Of a stretch of 9,986 bases of DNA, positions 1 through 7,088 are shown piece after piece; position 1 is the first letter of the stretch, and each line of letters opens with the position of its first letter. A program made the translations under genes and the position numbers. The DNA is from Actinomycetes bacterium (GTDB lineage: Bacteria > Actinomycetota > Acidimicrobiia > Acidimicrobiales > Acidimicrobiaceae). The stretch spans positions 1-9,986 of the forward strand of contig JAKBSX010000053.1 in assembly GCA_021844725.1 (NCBI GenBank). Reading direction: 5' to 3'. A model generated the notes under the pieces. That model saw only the letters and a list, made by a program, of their open reading frames with translations. It was not told where the DNA came from and did no database searches.

Positions 1-638
1 TTTTATTGGTGGTTCCAACTTCGATTCAGCTGATATCGATGGGATTCCTTGCCGAGCAAGCCTCGGAGGCGATAATGTGGCGAGGGTTGATATTGTCACG
101 TGCGCTTCAGCACTTTATTGAAAACGTGGCCTGGTCAAATATCGATTATCTCCTGATTGACATGCCTCCCGGCACTGGAGATATTCAGATGGCTCTAGCA
201 AGGATGCTTCCGCGAACCGAGATGCTGATTGTGACCACCCCTGCTCTTGGTGCTTCAACAGTGGCTTCACGTATGGGGGACATGGCCAAAAAGGGTCACC
301 TGCGCATTTGTGGAGTTGTAGAAAATATGTCCGGATTTACCTGTGACCATGGCGAATACTACGATCTTTTCGGAAGTGGCGGCGGTCAGGAAGTAGCGGA
401 TCAACTGGGCACATCCCTGATTGATCAAATTCCCTTTACGCCCGAGGTTGCACATCTCGGAGACCAGGGTAAAACTCTGGTTGAGTCAGAACCAACCCAC
501 CAGCATCAACGCATGGCCAGGGAGGCGATCATACGACTTGCTAAAGAAATCGTCACCGAAGTCGCACCTCTTTATGAGGTCCAAAGTTGCTCAGCACGAA
601 TGGTTGATGCAATAAACTCAGCGCTCGGATCACTCTGA
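1..638 (+). CDS. mrp: Mrp/NBP35-type iron-sulfur carrier ATPase, 3' part
   Basis: This is the C-terminal part (about 211 residues) of a cytosolic P-loop ATPase that carries and transfers Fe-S clusters to apoproteins. The frame is open at the left edge, so the Walker A and any N-terminal DUF59-like domain lie outside. Visible in order, counting from the TTG at 6: MWRG (24-27), Walker B-like IDMPPGTGD (51-59), VTTP (77-80), VVENMSGFTCDHG (104-116), FGSGGG (122-127) and the closing LGDQGKTLVES. All of these follow the Mrp/ApbC consensus. The CxxC that binds the cluster in many relatives appears here as C-D-H-G, so only one of the two cysteines is present. I believe this form occurs in actinobacterial Mrp. 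A tail of about 30 residues after the conserved core is not recognised. The stop TGA (636-638) lies inside the convergent NUDIX gene. Family identity is very sure; exact cargo is not known. Confidence 0.93.
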   Translation, partial: LLVVPTSIQLISMGFLAEQASEAIMWRGLILSRALQHFIENVAWSNIDYLLIDMPPGTGDIQMALARMLPRTEMLIVTTPALGASTVASRMGDMAKKGHLRICGVVENMSGFTCDHGEYYDLFGSGGGQEVADQLGTSLIDQIPFTPEVAHLGDQGKTLVESEPTHQHQRMAREAIIRLAKEIVTEVAPLYEVQSCSARMVDAINSALGSL

Positions 639-1511
639 GTCTGGGGATGGAATAACAAAAGTCAGCTTGCCGTTCTGAAAAATTTCAACAGGTGAGGTAC
701 GCGGGATCTGCTCAAGCGAACTGGCCCAAGCAAGAGCCTGGCTGACAGTGGCAAATTCGGCAAGCGAATTAAGATTTGAAATAGTGGGAAGCACCAACTT
801 CATCTGGTTGAGGCTGTTCATCTTGAGCGCTTGCTGAGGCTCAATCCATACACTATCTACTGCTTCGCTATTGTCATGAATGGCGTCCTGGCCTTCTGGG
901 GCAGCGGCCAGAAAAAATCTGGTGTCATATCTGCGTGGCCGACCCAAAGGAGTTACCCAGTGGCTCACATAAACCAAATCAGAAACCATGAGCTCTAAGC
1001 TATTGTTTATCACCAGGTCAGAGAATGTGATCTCTTTCCGGTTGAGCCTTCTTCTCATCTGCTGATACTTTTGGGATTGTTGGCCGGAGTCCAGAGATAT
1101 ATGACCTGAAGTTGAATTATTGGATGGATCGTCTCTGGACCTTGCCAGTAGCACCCCTGCTTCTTCAAAGCACTCCCGAATCGCGGCAACGTAGAAAGCC
1201 AGTCCCCCATTATTGAGCCCTAGCTTTAACGACGCTTGCTCATCACTCAAACCGACACAGCTATGAGCCAGCTGGGAATCAGACAAATCAACCGCACCTC
1301 CTGGAAAGACGGAGACTGCACCCACAAACTCCAGCTCCTTGGACCGCTCAAGCAACAACACCTCTATCCCGCCACCGGATTTATCACGTATCAGCATCAC
1401 GCTTGAAGCAAGACGAGGTTTCATAATGTTAAAACTAACATCGATAGATGACTCTAATTCTTTAGTTCGGATGTAATCTTGGCTAAGTGAGACCTCCTTC
1501 TGTTGATTCAC
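630..1511 (-). CDS. NUDIX hydrolase, NUDT19-like
   Basis: Predicted Mg-dependent hydrolase of a nucleoside diphosphate linked to another group. The closest recognisable subfamily is NUDT19/RP2, whose animal members cleave CoA and acyl-CoA; the bacterial substrate is inferred only. In the 293-residue reading, the fold opens at KPRLASSVMLIRD (31-43). FPGG (69-72) is separated from RECFEEAGV (112-120) by a long insert, which is the hallmark of this subfamily and explains why the usual G-x5-E start of the Nudix box is not contiguous. HWVTP (184-188) and RRYDTRFF (193-200) are also NUDT19-like. The coordinates use the GTG at 1511, which has no clear ribosome site and overlaps selA. The ATG at 1424 (residue 30) sits exactly at the start of the conserved domain and may be the true start. 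The 3' end overlaps mrp by 9 bases on the opposite strand. Function confidence is good; the start is uncertain. Confidence 0.88.
   Translation of the reverse strand: MNQQKEVSLSQDYIRTKELESSIDVSFNIMKPRLASSVMLIRDKSGGGIEVLLLERSKELEFVGAVSVFPGGAVDLSDSQLAHSCVGLSDEQASLKLGLNNGGLAFYVAAIRECFEEAGVLLARSRDDPSNNSTSGHISLDSGQQSQKYQQMRRRLNRKEITFSDLVINNSLELMVSDLVYVSHWVTPLGRPRRYDTRFFLAAAPEGQDAIHDNSEAVDSVWIEPQQALKMNSLNQMKLVLPTISNLNSLAEFATVSQALAWASSLEQIPRTSPVEIFQNGKLTFVIPSPDSE
1474..1479 (+). promoter_or_regulatory. Possible -10 box for selA
   Basis: TAATCT fits the actinobacterial TANNNT pattern and ends 7 bases before the selA GTG at 1487, so a transcript would begin at or next to the start codon. No good -35 box is seen at normal spacing. 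It lies inside the longer reading of the divergent NUDIX gene. Weak evidence. Confidence 0.2.
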
Positions 1512-2755
1512 TAGCTAAATCGCTCAGCAGCTTTCCATTGCCCCACCAGCTCAAGGTGGAGGCTGCCAGAAGATCGATAGCCAATAACGATTTTGAGAAT
1601 GTTCAAAACTATGCCAAAGAAATATACGATGATCTTCTTCGGCCGGTAATCAATGGCACTGGCGTGCTTATTCATACGAACCTGGGCAGATCTCCGCTTA
1701 AGGCTGCTAAAGATCAATACGGTGGCGCAAGATATTCCACCTTGGAATTCGATCTACCCAATGGCAGGCGAGGTTCGAGGGCAAAAAAGGTGGGAAACCT
1801 GATTGCCGGATACATTGAGGCTGAATCTGCCATCGTTGTAAATAATGGAGCTGCGGCGATTTTGCTTGTGCTTAGCGCACTTGCCTCAAATCGGCCGATC
1901 CTGATTTCAAGAGGCGAACTTGTCGAAATTGGCGGTGGATTTAGAATCCCCGACGTGCTCAAGGCATCAGGGGCTCAACTAATCGAAGTTGGAACCACCA
2001 ATAAAACCAGGCTGAAGGACTATGAAAGCACATCTAGCGAACTAGAGTCCCCTGGGATTCTGAAAGTTCATGCATCAAATTACAAAATCACCGGGTTTAC
2101 CGAATCGGTCACGATAGAACAGCTGAAATCACTTGGCTTAGAGGTATTTTTTGATATCGGTTCCGGACTTTTGGACCAAACTGCGCCCTGGCTTGGCTGG
2201 CCCACCCCAGCCTGGTTGAAAAATGAACCCGGCGCTAAGCAGGCACTTAAAAGCGGTGCCGATATCATAACTTTTTCCGGAGATAAACTCATGGGAGGCC
2301 CCCAGGCTGGGATTATAGCGGGAAGCAAAGATCTGGTTGCCCGCTGTGCGGATCATCCGCTTTATCGGGCCATGCGACCTGGAAATTTGGTGTTGGAAGC
2401 CCTGCAGGAAACAATCTTTACCTACCTGGACAACCGAGCGGACACGCTTCCGATTTGGAGGATGGCAAAAATAAAACCGGAGACGCTAAAACTAAGGGCT
2501 GAGGAAATAGGAATTGGCAAACCGGTTTCGCTTTTTGGTACTCCCGGTGGGGGATCTCTACCTGGTGAGAAGATCGAATCTTATGGAATTGCCATCCACG
2601 GAGACTGCACCCGACAGCTTCGCAATTTAGATCTGCCGATCATTGCCCGAATGGAAGGTCCGAACACGGTAATAGACCTTAGAACAGTAGACCCCATGGA
2701 CGACCAACATATAAAGTCAGCACTCTGTAAAGTCTTTGAAACCAATGGTAACTAA
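1487..2755 (+). CDS. selA: L-seryl-tRNA(Sec) selenium transferase SelA
   Basis: PLP enzyme that converts Ser-tRNA(Sec) to Sec-tRNA(Sec) using selenophosphate; acts in the cytoplasm as a large oligomer. Its 422 residues compare with 463 in E. coli, and the shortening is mainly in the N-terminal tRNA-binding region. Visible motifs: RPPSVD at the very N-terminus, LRPVINGTGVLIHTNLGR (51-68), VNNGAAA (118-124), SRGELVEIGGGFRIPDV (141-157), VGTTN (168-172), FDIGSG (222-227) and FSGDKLMGGPQAG (263-275). K267 is the expected PLP lysine. An in-frame TAA lies directly upstream (1484-1486), and RPPSVD resembles the family N-terminus, so GTG 1487 is the preferred start although no Shine-Dalgarno is visible. 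It is followed after 9 bases by selB in the same direction, the common bacterial arrangement. Identification is very sure. Confidence 0.97.
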   Translation: MRPPSVDSLAKSLSSFPLPHQLKVEAARRSIANNDFENVQNYAKEIYDDLLRPVINGTGVLIHTNLGRSPLKAAKDQYGGARYSTLEFDLPNGRRGSRAKKVGNLIAGYIEAESAIVVNNGAAAILLVLSALASNRPILISRGELVEIGGGFRIPDVLKASGAQLIEVGTTNKTRLKDYESTSSELESPGILKVHASNYKITGFTESVTIEQLKSLGLEVFFDIGSGLLDQTAPWLGWPTPAWLKNEPGAKQALKSGADIITFSGDKLMGGPQAGIIAGSKDLVARCADHPLYRAMRPGNLVLEALQETIFTYLDNRADTLPIWRMAKIKPETLKLRAEEIGIGKPVSLFGTPGGGSLPGEKIESYGIAIHGDCTRQLRNLDLPIIARMEGPNTVIDLRTVDPMDDQHIKSALCKVFETNGN

Positions 2756-2761
2756 GCAACC

Positions 2762-2768
2762 AAGGTGG
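2762..2768 (+). promoter_or_regulatory. Possible ribosome binding site for selB
   Basis: AAGGTGG lies 8 bases before a TTG at 2777 but overlaps the upstream GTG at 2765. If it is the ribosome site, SelB starts at TTG 2777 and its N-terminus reads M-T-A-F-V-L before ATAGHVDHGK. That is closer to the usual SelB length before the P-loop than the GTG start. Confidence 0.35.
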
Positions 2769-4597
2769 TACGGGCATTGACCGCTTTCGTTTTGGCAACG
2801 GCAGGGCACGTGGACCATGGCAAGTCGTCACTGATCCTGGCTCTGACGGGAACTGATCCTGACCGGTGGAAAGAAGAGAAGGAACGTGGGCTCACCATTG
2901 ACCTGGGCTTTGCCCATATCCAGCTTCCGTCGGGCAAAGAGCTGTCGCTTATTGATGTTCCTGGACATATCCGGTTCATCAAAAACATGCTGGCTGGAGT
3001 AGGTGCTATCGACGGAGCACTTTTCATAGTCGCGGCTACCGAAGGTTGGAAACCGCAGAGTGAAGAACATCTCAGGATACTTGACCTGTTGGGCACGAAA
3101 ACGGGCATCGTAGTGATAACCAAGTCATCCCTGGTTGACTCAGACTGGCTTGAACTTTGCAAGCTGGAAGTAACTGACCACGTCGCAGGAACTTTTCTAC
3201 AAGATGCACCGATAGTGCCGGTCGATTCGATCACAGGAGAGGGCCTTCCGCTACTAATAAACCAGCTTGAGTCGATGGTCGCATCTCTTGAACCATCCGC
3301 TGACCGAGAGCGGCCAAGACTGTGGATAGACAGAGTATTTTCTTCAAAGGGGTCAGGCACAGTCGTTACCGGCACACTAAGCGGCGGGAAAATATCGCTC
3401 GAACAGGAAATGGCAATCTTCCATTCTTCTGGTAAAAGTTGGACCACCACTGCCAAAGGCAAGGCTAATTCGTTCTTGGAAAAGATCGAGGACAGGGTAT
3501 CTAACGTCCGCATAAGAGGTCTTCAGTCTCACGGCAAAACGCTGACAGTCGCTGAACCGGGTCGTCGCCTGGCGGTAAATCTGGCAAACATCTCCTCTGA
3601 GAAAATTTCCAGGGGGGATGTCCTTATCACCCCTTGGCAGTGGAGCGCTACTGCAACTTTTGATGGCTCAGTAAAAGTTTTGGCTTCGATCTCACATAAG
3701 TTTTCAAAAAAAGGTGCTTATGCGGTGTATTTGGGTTCCGCAGACTTCCCGGTCAAAATCAGTCTGATCGGCAAGGAGGACCTGGAACCTGGAGAAAATG
3801 GCATGGTGAGAATCCACCTCGAATCGTTTGTACCCCTTACCAAGGGAGATCGATTCATCATACGGGAACTCGGCCGACAGGAAACAGTCGCTGGGGGTCA
3901 AATAGTAAATGTAAACCCTACCACTACGCTCCAAAACGCATCGGCCTCAATGCAAACATTAGAAGAGATCGTGAACGAGAGGGGTCTGTGCGAAACTTCA
4001 CTAATATTCAAAATGACCGGCGACCATGTGGCCGCAAATCTTGGTACACGCTATTTAATCTCCGATCAACGGCGTAAAGAGATAGCAGGCAAATTGCTTC
4101 AAAAAGCTGAAGCAGCCGGGGAAATAGGATTTGACATCTCCGAACTTGGCGAACCCGAAAGACTGGTTCTACTGGAGCTCAAAGATCTAAAAGTAGAGCA
4201 AACGCGGGTTGTCAAGTCCGGGATGGACGACTTGAATAGTTCACTTACCTCCCACCCATTCGTAGTAGAACTGAGTAAAGCACTTTTTTCCCCTCCCGCA
4301 CCTGAGAACATAGACCGGGAAAGACTAAGGGAATTAGTCAGGAGAAATATTGTCATCGAATCGGAAGGAATTTACTTCTCACCCAAAGCCATTGATGCCG
4401 CCAAGAATGTTATCTGGACGCTCCACCTCCAACAACCGGAAGGATTCACTGTTTCAGAACTAAGAGAGCGTCTGGGGACCTCACGAAAGTACATTCTCCC
4501 CTTACTCGGATATATGGACAGCCACGGACTTACCCGGCGGAAAAATGATTTGCGAATTCCAGGACCAGCACTTATAAAAGAATTCAGCTCAAGCTAG
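2765..4597 (+). CDS. selB: Selenocysteine-specific elongation factor SelB
   Basis: GTPase that delivers Sec-tRNA(Sec) to the ribosome at UGA codons carrying a SECIS hairpin. It is 610 residues from GTG 2765 (E. coli 614). The EF-Tu-like G domain comes first: G1 GHVDHGKS (14-21), G2 RGLTIDLGFA (41-50), G3 DVPGH (64-68), then VAATEGWKPQSEEHLRIL (89-106). Beta-barrel domains follow, including VDRVFSSKGSGTVVTGTL (around 190-207). The C-terminal part, from about 390, should hold the SECIS-binding winged helices; VSELRERLGTSRKYILPLL near the end fits the last one. The G4 site reads T-K-S-S (119-122) where N/T-K-x-D is expected, so the guanine-reading aspartate is missing. An in-frame stop lies at 2753, so the start is GTG 2765 or TTG 2777. 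The gene follows selA after 9 bases. Its last 14 bases overlap the convergent hydrolase gene. Identification is very sure. Confidence 0.96.
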   Translation: MVRALTAFVLATAGHVDHGKSSLILALTGTDPDRWKEEKERGLTIDLGFAHIQLPSGKELSLIDVPGHIRFIKNMLAGVGAIDGALFIVAATEGWKPQSEEHLRILDLLGTKTGIVVITKSSLVDSDWLELCKLEVTDHVAGTFLQDAPIVPVDSITGEGLPLLINQLESMVASLEPSADRERPRLWIDRVFSSKGSGTVVTGTLSGGKISLEQEMAIFHSSGKSWTTTAKGKANSFLEKIEDRVSNVRIRGLQSHGKTLTVAEPGRRLAVNLANISSEKISRGDVLITPWQWSATATFDGSVKVLASISHKFSKKGAYAVYLGSADFPVKISLIGKEDLEPGENGMVRIHLESFVPLTKGDRFIIRELGRQETVAGGQIVNVNPTTTLQNASASMQTLEEIVNERGLCETSLIFKMTGDHVAANLGTRYLISDQRRKEIAGKLLQKAEAAGEIGFDISELGEPERLVLLELKDLKVEQTRVVKSGMDDLNSSLTSHPFVVELSKALFSPPAPENIDRERLRELVRRNIVIESEGIYFSPKAIDAAKNVIWTLHLQQPEGFTVSELRERLGTSRKYILPLLGYMDSHGLTRRKNDLRIPGPALIKEFSSS

Positions 4598-5393
4598 TAA
4601 GTAGCTGAACGAATTGATCGGGATGAGTGCTTATCCAGCTGTGCGTCCCCTGGACCCAGATCGGCTCCACTTGGGCGCACTTTGCGATTCTGGCCACCGA
4701 ATACCGGGATATCACACGGTCACTTTTGGCACCAACTACTGTTATTTTCACTGTGCGCTTGGCAAGCCTGTCGAGTTCGGCACATATTTGATAGTTTCGG
4801 GCCAGCTTGGAAAGCTCCCATAATCCTTTCGGGTCTCGTATAAACTGGGAAAGGCCCACGCCTACCATTGAAACCAGATGTTTTGGTGCAATCGCAGAAT
4901 TCACCAAGTCAATCGGTATCGACAATGACCACTCAAGTGATGACCTAAGTTCTATTAATTCACCTTTGGAATTGGCATGTCCGCCCACAGAGGAAAGTAA
5001 ATATAGTCGCTCAATTCCGTCAGGATATCGGTCGGCAAAGCTGGCGGCAAGACCGCCGCCAAGTGAATGGCCTGCCAATACAATCTGTTCTGAGTTACCC
5101 ACCGCGTCTACAAGTTTCTTAAACCACCCGGTCAGCACATCAAGCGACGGCATAGAGCCTCTTGCTGAAATCGGGTCAGACGGCCCATTGCCTGGCAAAT
5201 ACGGAGCCACCACCTCATAGCCTTGGGAAGCCGCTCCAACTAGAGCAGAGCCATAGACACCGGGATTTGTGGCCCACCCATGCAAAAAAAATAACATCTT
5301 TCCCTGGCCGCCATGAAGGTAGCTGGCTTTTCTGCCGTCTACGACGCAACTTTTAAGCTCAAGCTTTGCGCCTCCCTGGACTGAATAACTCAT
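4584..5393 (-). CDS. Alpha/beta-fold hydrolase
   Basis: Single-domain alpha/beta hydrolase of 269 residues, about the usual family length. Visible: FFLHGWA (35-41) with the HG oxyanion motif, LPGNGPSD (66-73), the nucleophile elbow GHSLGGG (108-114) with S110, then GAKSDRVI (221-228) giving acid D225 and GTHSW (249-253) giving base H251. The triad is therefore complete. There is no signal peptide or membrane segment, so it is cytoplasmic. The fold resembles the BioH/esterase group, but no biotin gene is nearby and the substrate cannot be named. The ATG at 5391-5393 has no strong ribosome site. The TGA stop (4584-4586) lies inside the 3' end of selB on the other strand. A possible promoter lies at 5449-5422. 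Confidence 0.9.
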   Translation of the reverse strand: MSYSVQGGAKLELKSCVVDGRKASYLHGGQGKMLFFLHGWATNPGVYGSALVGAASQGYEVVAPYLPGNGPSDPISARGSMPSLDVLTGWFKKLVDAVGNSEQIVLAGHSLGGGLAASFADRYPDGIERLYLLSSVGGHANSKGELIELRSSLEWSLSIPIDLVNSAIAPKHLVSMVGVGLSQFIRDPKGLWELSKLARNYQICAELDRLAKRTVKITVVGAKSDRVISRYSVARIAKCAQVEPIWVQGTHSWISTHPDQFVQLLTSLS

Positions 5394-5421
5394 ACCTATA
5401 GGTTACGACAAAGCTGAGTAC

Positions 5422-5449
5422 TAAATAAATTGGTGATGGAAATCGTCAA
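5422..5449 (-). promoter_or_regulatory. Possible promoter for the alpha/beta hydrolase
   Basis: On the minus strand TTGACG (5449-5444) is a good -35 match. At 16-18 bases spacing it is followed by the AT-rich TATTTAGT, which gives a poor to moderate -10. The predicted transcript would start about 20-25 bases before the ATG at 5393. Weak, pattern-only evidence. Confidence 0.25.
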
Positions 5450-5529
5450 GCCGAAATCTCAATGCGCCTGCCAAATACTACAGAATCCTAAGAATAGCTG
5501 ACCAACTGAAACCTTTACAACCCAGCAAC

Positions 5530-5609
5530 TGGTGTCCGCCTAAATCCAAACTCTTTATCCAGGCACTCGAGTTGAGTTCAGAAACAGCAGAGACCCTTTC
5601 TGGACACCA
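5530..5609. repeat. 8-base inverted repeat TGGTGTCC/GGACACCA
   Basis: TGGTGTCC (5530-5537) and its exact reverse complement GGACACCA (5602-5609) lie 64 bases apart in the gene-free gap. The distance is long for a simple hairpin. They could be arms of a larger RNA fold, paired protein sites or chance. Confidence 0.4.
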
Positions 5610-5681
5610 AAAATCTGCTCAACTAGCTCCAGAAAAACATTCGGGGTTCATCCTTCTTGCGACAACATCTCATAAAAGGAA

Positions 5682-5699
5682 AATCCAGCCAGAAGGATT
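5682..5699 (-). terminator. Weak terminator-like hairpin after the anti-sigma gene
   Basis: On the minus strand AATCC and GGATT form a 5-base stem with an 8-base loop. It is followed directly by a T-rich run broken only by two Cs, about 37 bases past the stop of the 450-residue membrane protein gene. The stem is short, so termination is uncertain. Confidence 0.25.
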
Positions 5700-5735
5700 A
5701 GAGGCTCTCTACCAAGCGGGCATCAAAGCGGGCCA

Positions 5736-7088
5736 CTAAGGAATACTCAGATTGCTCCCAGTGGAATCCTGAGACCATTTTGAACTATAGACAACCTTGG
5801 CTCCTGAATAAAATTTTATTTCTAGAGGCGAGGTACATACCGCGTTACATACACCTGTCACCTTGCCCAGAGGCATGACAAAGAACGACCATCCATCAAG
5901 CTTTGCTGGTAAGACAGCACCACGGAGTACTGGACGCGAATCCGGTTTGACGGTGAATGCAGTGACAGAATTTGGCACGATACCAAATAAGAATCTTTCA
6001 CCGTCATTGCGCGTCTTGAGAGAAATCGTAGGTGAAGCGCTTGACCCGGAAAACCAGTTTCCAATTCCTCCTTGCCCGGAAAGACTCAAATCAACCCAAA
6101 TATTCCCAGGTTGCATATGGGCTGATAGCACCCATGTCCGGTTCGCAACTCTGCCTGACGCAAGCTCTGTGCCACCCGGAGGCACAAGTGGGGAGTTGAG
6201 AGGTGGGGAACCTACAACTCCAGGTGTGCAGGGGCCGCTAAAAAGCGGCTTGTTGTTGACGATGCAGTTCCCAATCGAAGGATTGTAATTGATTCCATTG
6301 GCTATGTTTTTCAGAGCAGATAATGGCAGTCCACTCCCATTCAAGTTGAACTCAACACCCGGCCTCTCAATCCATGCCAGAGAAATCCTGGGATAAGAGG
6401 TCGTCAATATAGGTGAAGCAGAAATCGGAGGTCCTGACGGGACTTTATTTGTCAACCACATACTTCGACAAACTGGATCAATCTGATTTTCTGGCGCATT
6501 GGATGGACCGCTGCAAGAGATCGACTTTTCCCTTTTACCATTTACATAGGTATAACTGACGGTTCCAGTCACATGGTCGTAAAAAGTTATCGCTATCGCT
6601 TTGTGTCCTCTGACAGATGTAAACAAACCGGATTCGGTAGCATTGGCAGCTGGCAACCTTGACTGAAGCGATTCGTTGGCAGATTGCACTATCGAAAAAA
6701 CAAACTGTTCCGGGTGTGCTGCCGTCCCTCCCTGATAAACGATGGTACGTTGAAAGCTCTGGGGATAAGTGGCTTTATTTATCCTTTCATCTGATATCAG
6801 ATGAAAGCCGGCTGGAAGAAATCCAAAAGAGACCTCTTTATCTAAAAGATGCGGAGGACCTGGTGTAGCAAAGCTAGTGAACTTCATTTCAGGGTTAGAG
6901 CTAGCGTTATAAACAACGTTCGCTATGGCTAGTATCGATAATCCAATCAGCAATGGTGAACATGCATATGACAGCCGGCGCTTCATTCGACGCCTTTTTG
7001 CACGCGATCTAATCTCATCAATTTCAAGCGGTTGAACCAGAGGCTCTTCAATAAATGGTTCTGCCATTTCTCTAAGTCGTGACATCAT
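5736..7088 (-). CDS. Probable membrane anti-sigma factor, partner of the ECF sigma factor
   Basis: A 450-residue single-pass membrane protein with an unrecognised ectodomain. Residues 1-40 form a short cytoplasmic tail ending in a basic cluster (KRRRMKRR, 31-38). Residues about 41-61 are a hydrophobic helix. The remaining roughly 390 residues would face outside and are rich in Ser, Pro, Gly and Asn. No HxxxCxxC zinc anti-sigma motif is present. The anti-sigma role is inferred from topology and from the 4-base ATGA overlap (7085-7088) with the sigma gene upstream, which implies translational coupling. The ectodomain has six cysteines in three close pairs (ISCSGP with PVCRS, GNCIV with GPCTP, GVCNAVCTS), which would suit disulfides. 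The cytoplasmic tail is short for holding a sigma factor, so a sensor or accessory role is also possible. Confidence 0.75.
   Translation of the reverse strand: MMSRLREMAEPFIEEPLVQPLEIDEIRSRAKRRRMKRRLSYACSPLLIGLSILAIANVVYNASSNPEMKFTSFATPGPPHLLDKEVSFGFLPAGFHLISDERINKATYPQSFQRTIVYQGGTAAHPEQFVFSIVQSANESLQSRLPAANATESGLFTSVRGHKAIAITFYDHVTGTVSYTYVNGKREKSISCSGPSNAPENQIDPVCRSMWLTNKVPSGPPISASPILTTSYPRISLAWIERPGVEFNLNGSGLPLSALKNIANGINYNPSIGNCIVNNKPLFSGPCTPGVVGSPPLNSPLVPPGGTELASGRVANRTWVLSAHMQPGNIWVDLSLSGQGGIGNWFSGSSASPTISLKTRNDGERFLFGIVPNSVTAFTVKPDSRPVLRGAVLPAKLDGWSFFVMPLGKVTGVCNAVCTSPLEIKFYSGAKVVYSSKWSQDSTGSNLSIP

Larger units (their letters stand above)
5394..5735. other. Non-coding gap of 342 bases with inverted repeats
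   Basis: This lies between the stop of the probable anti-sigma gene and the start of the alpha/beta hydrolase, both on the minus strand. I find no convincing gene in either direction. It holds two 8-base inverted repeats (5530-5537 with 5602-5609, and 5650-5657 with 5691-5698), a short direct repeat AAGCGGGC near 5714-5731, a weak terminator-like hairpin and a possible promoter. It could be plain leader and trailer sequence or a decayed gene. Confidence 0.6.

Noticed and set aside
636..638. Possible selenocysteine read-through at the Mrp stop TGA
   Set aside because: The codons beyond show no redox motif or family similarity, and the region is the conserved 3' end of the NUDIX gene on the other strand.
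1487..1504. A near-perfect Shine-Dalgarno, AGAAGGAGGT, on the minus strand
   Set aside because: No ATG, GTG or TTG follows at workable spacing in the NUDIX frame, and the bases are explained by the R-P-P-S codons of SelA on the other strand.
2752..3513. A 253-codon open frame on the minus strand opposite selB
   Set aside because: It lies entirely opposite the strongly conserved SelB GTPase region, is Ser/Pro-rich without a recognisable domain, and fits an antisense shadow of coding bias.
4807..5220. A 137-codon open frame on the plus strand opposite the alpha/beta hydrolase
   Set aside because: The minus strand carries an intact hydrolase with a full catalytic triad; the plus reading has no motif.
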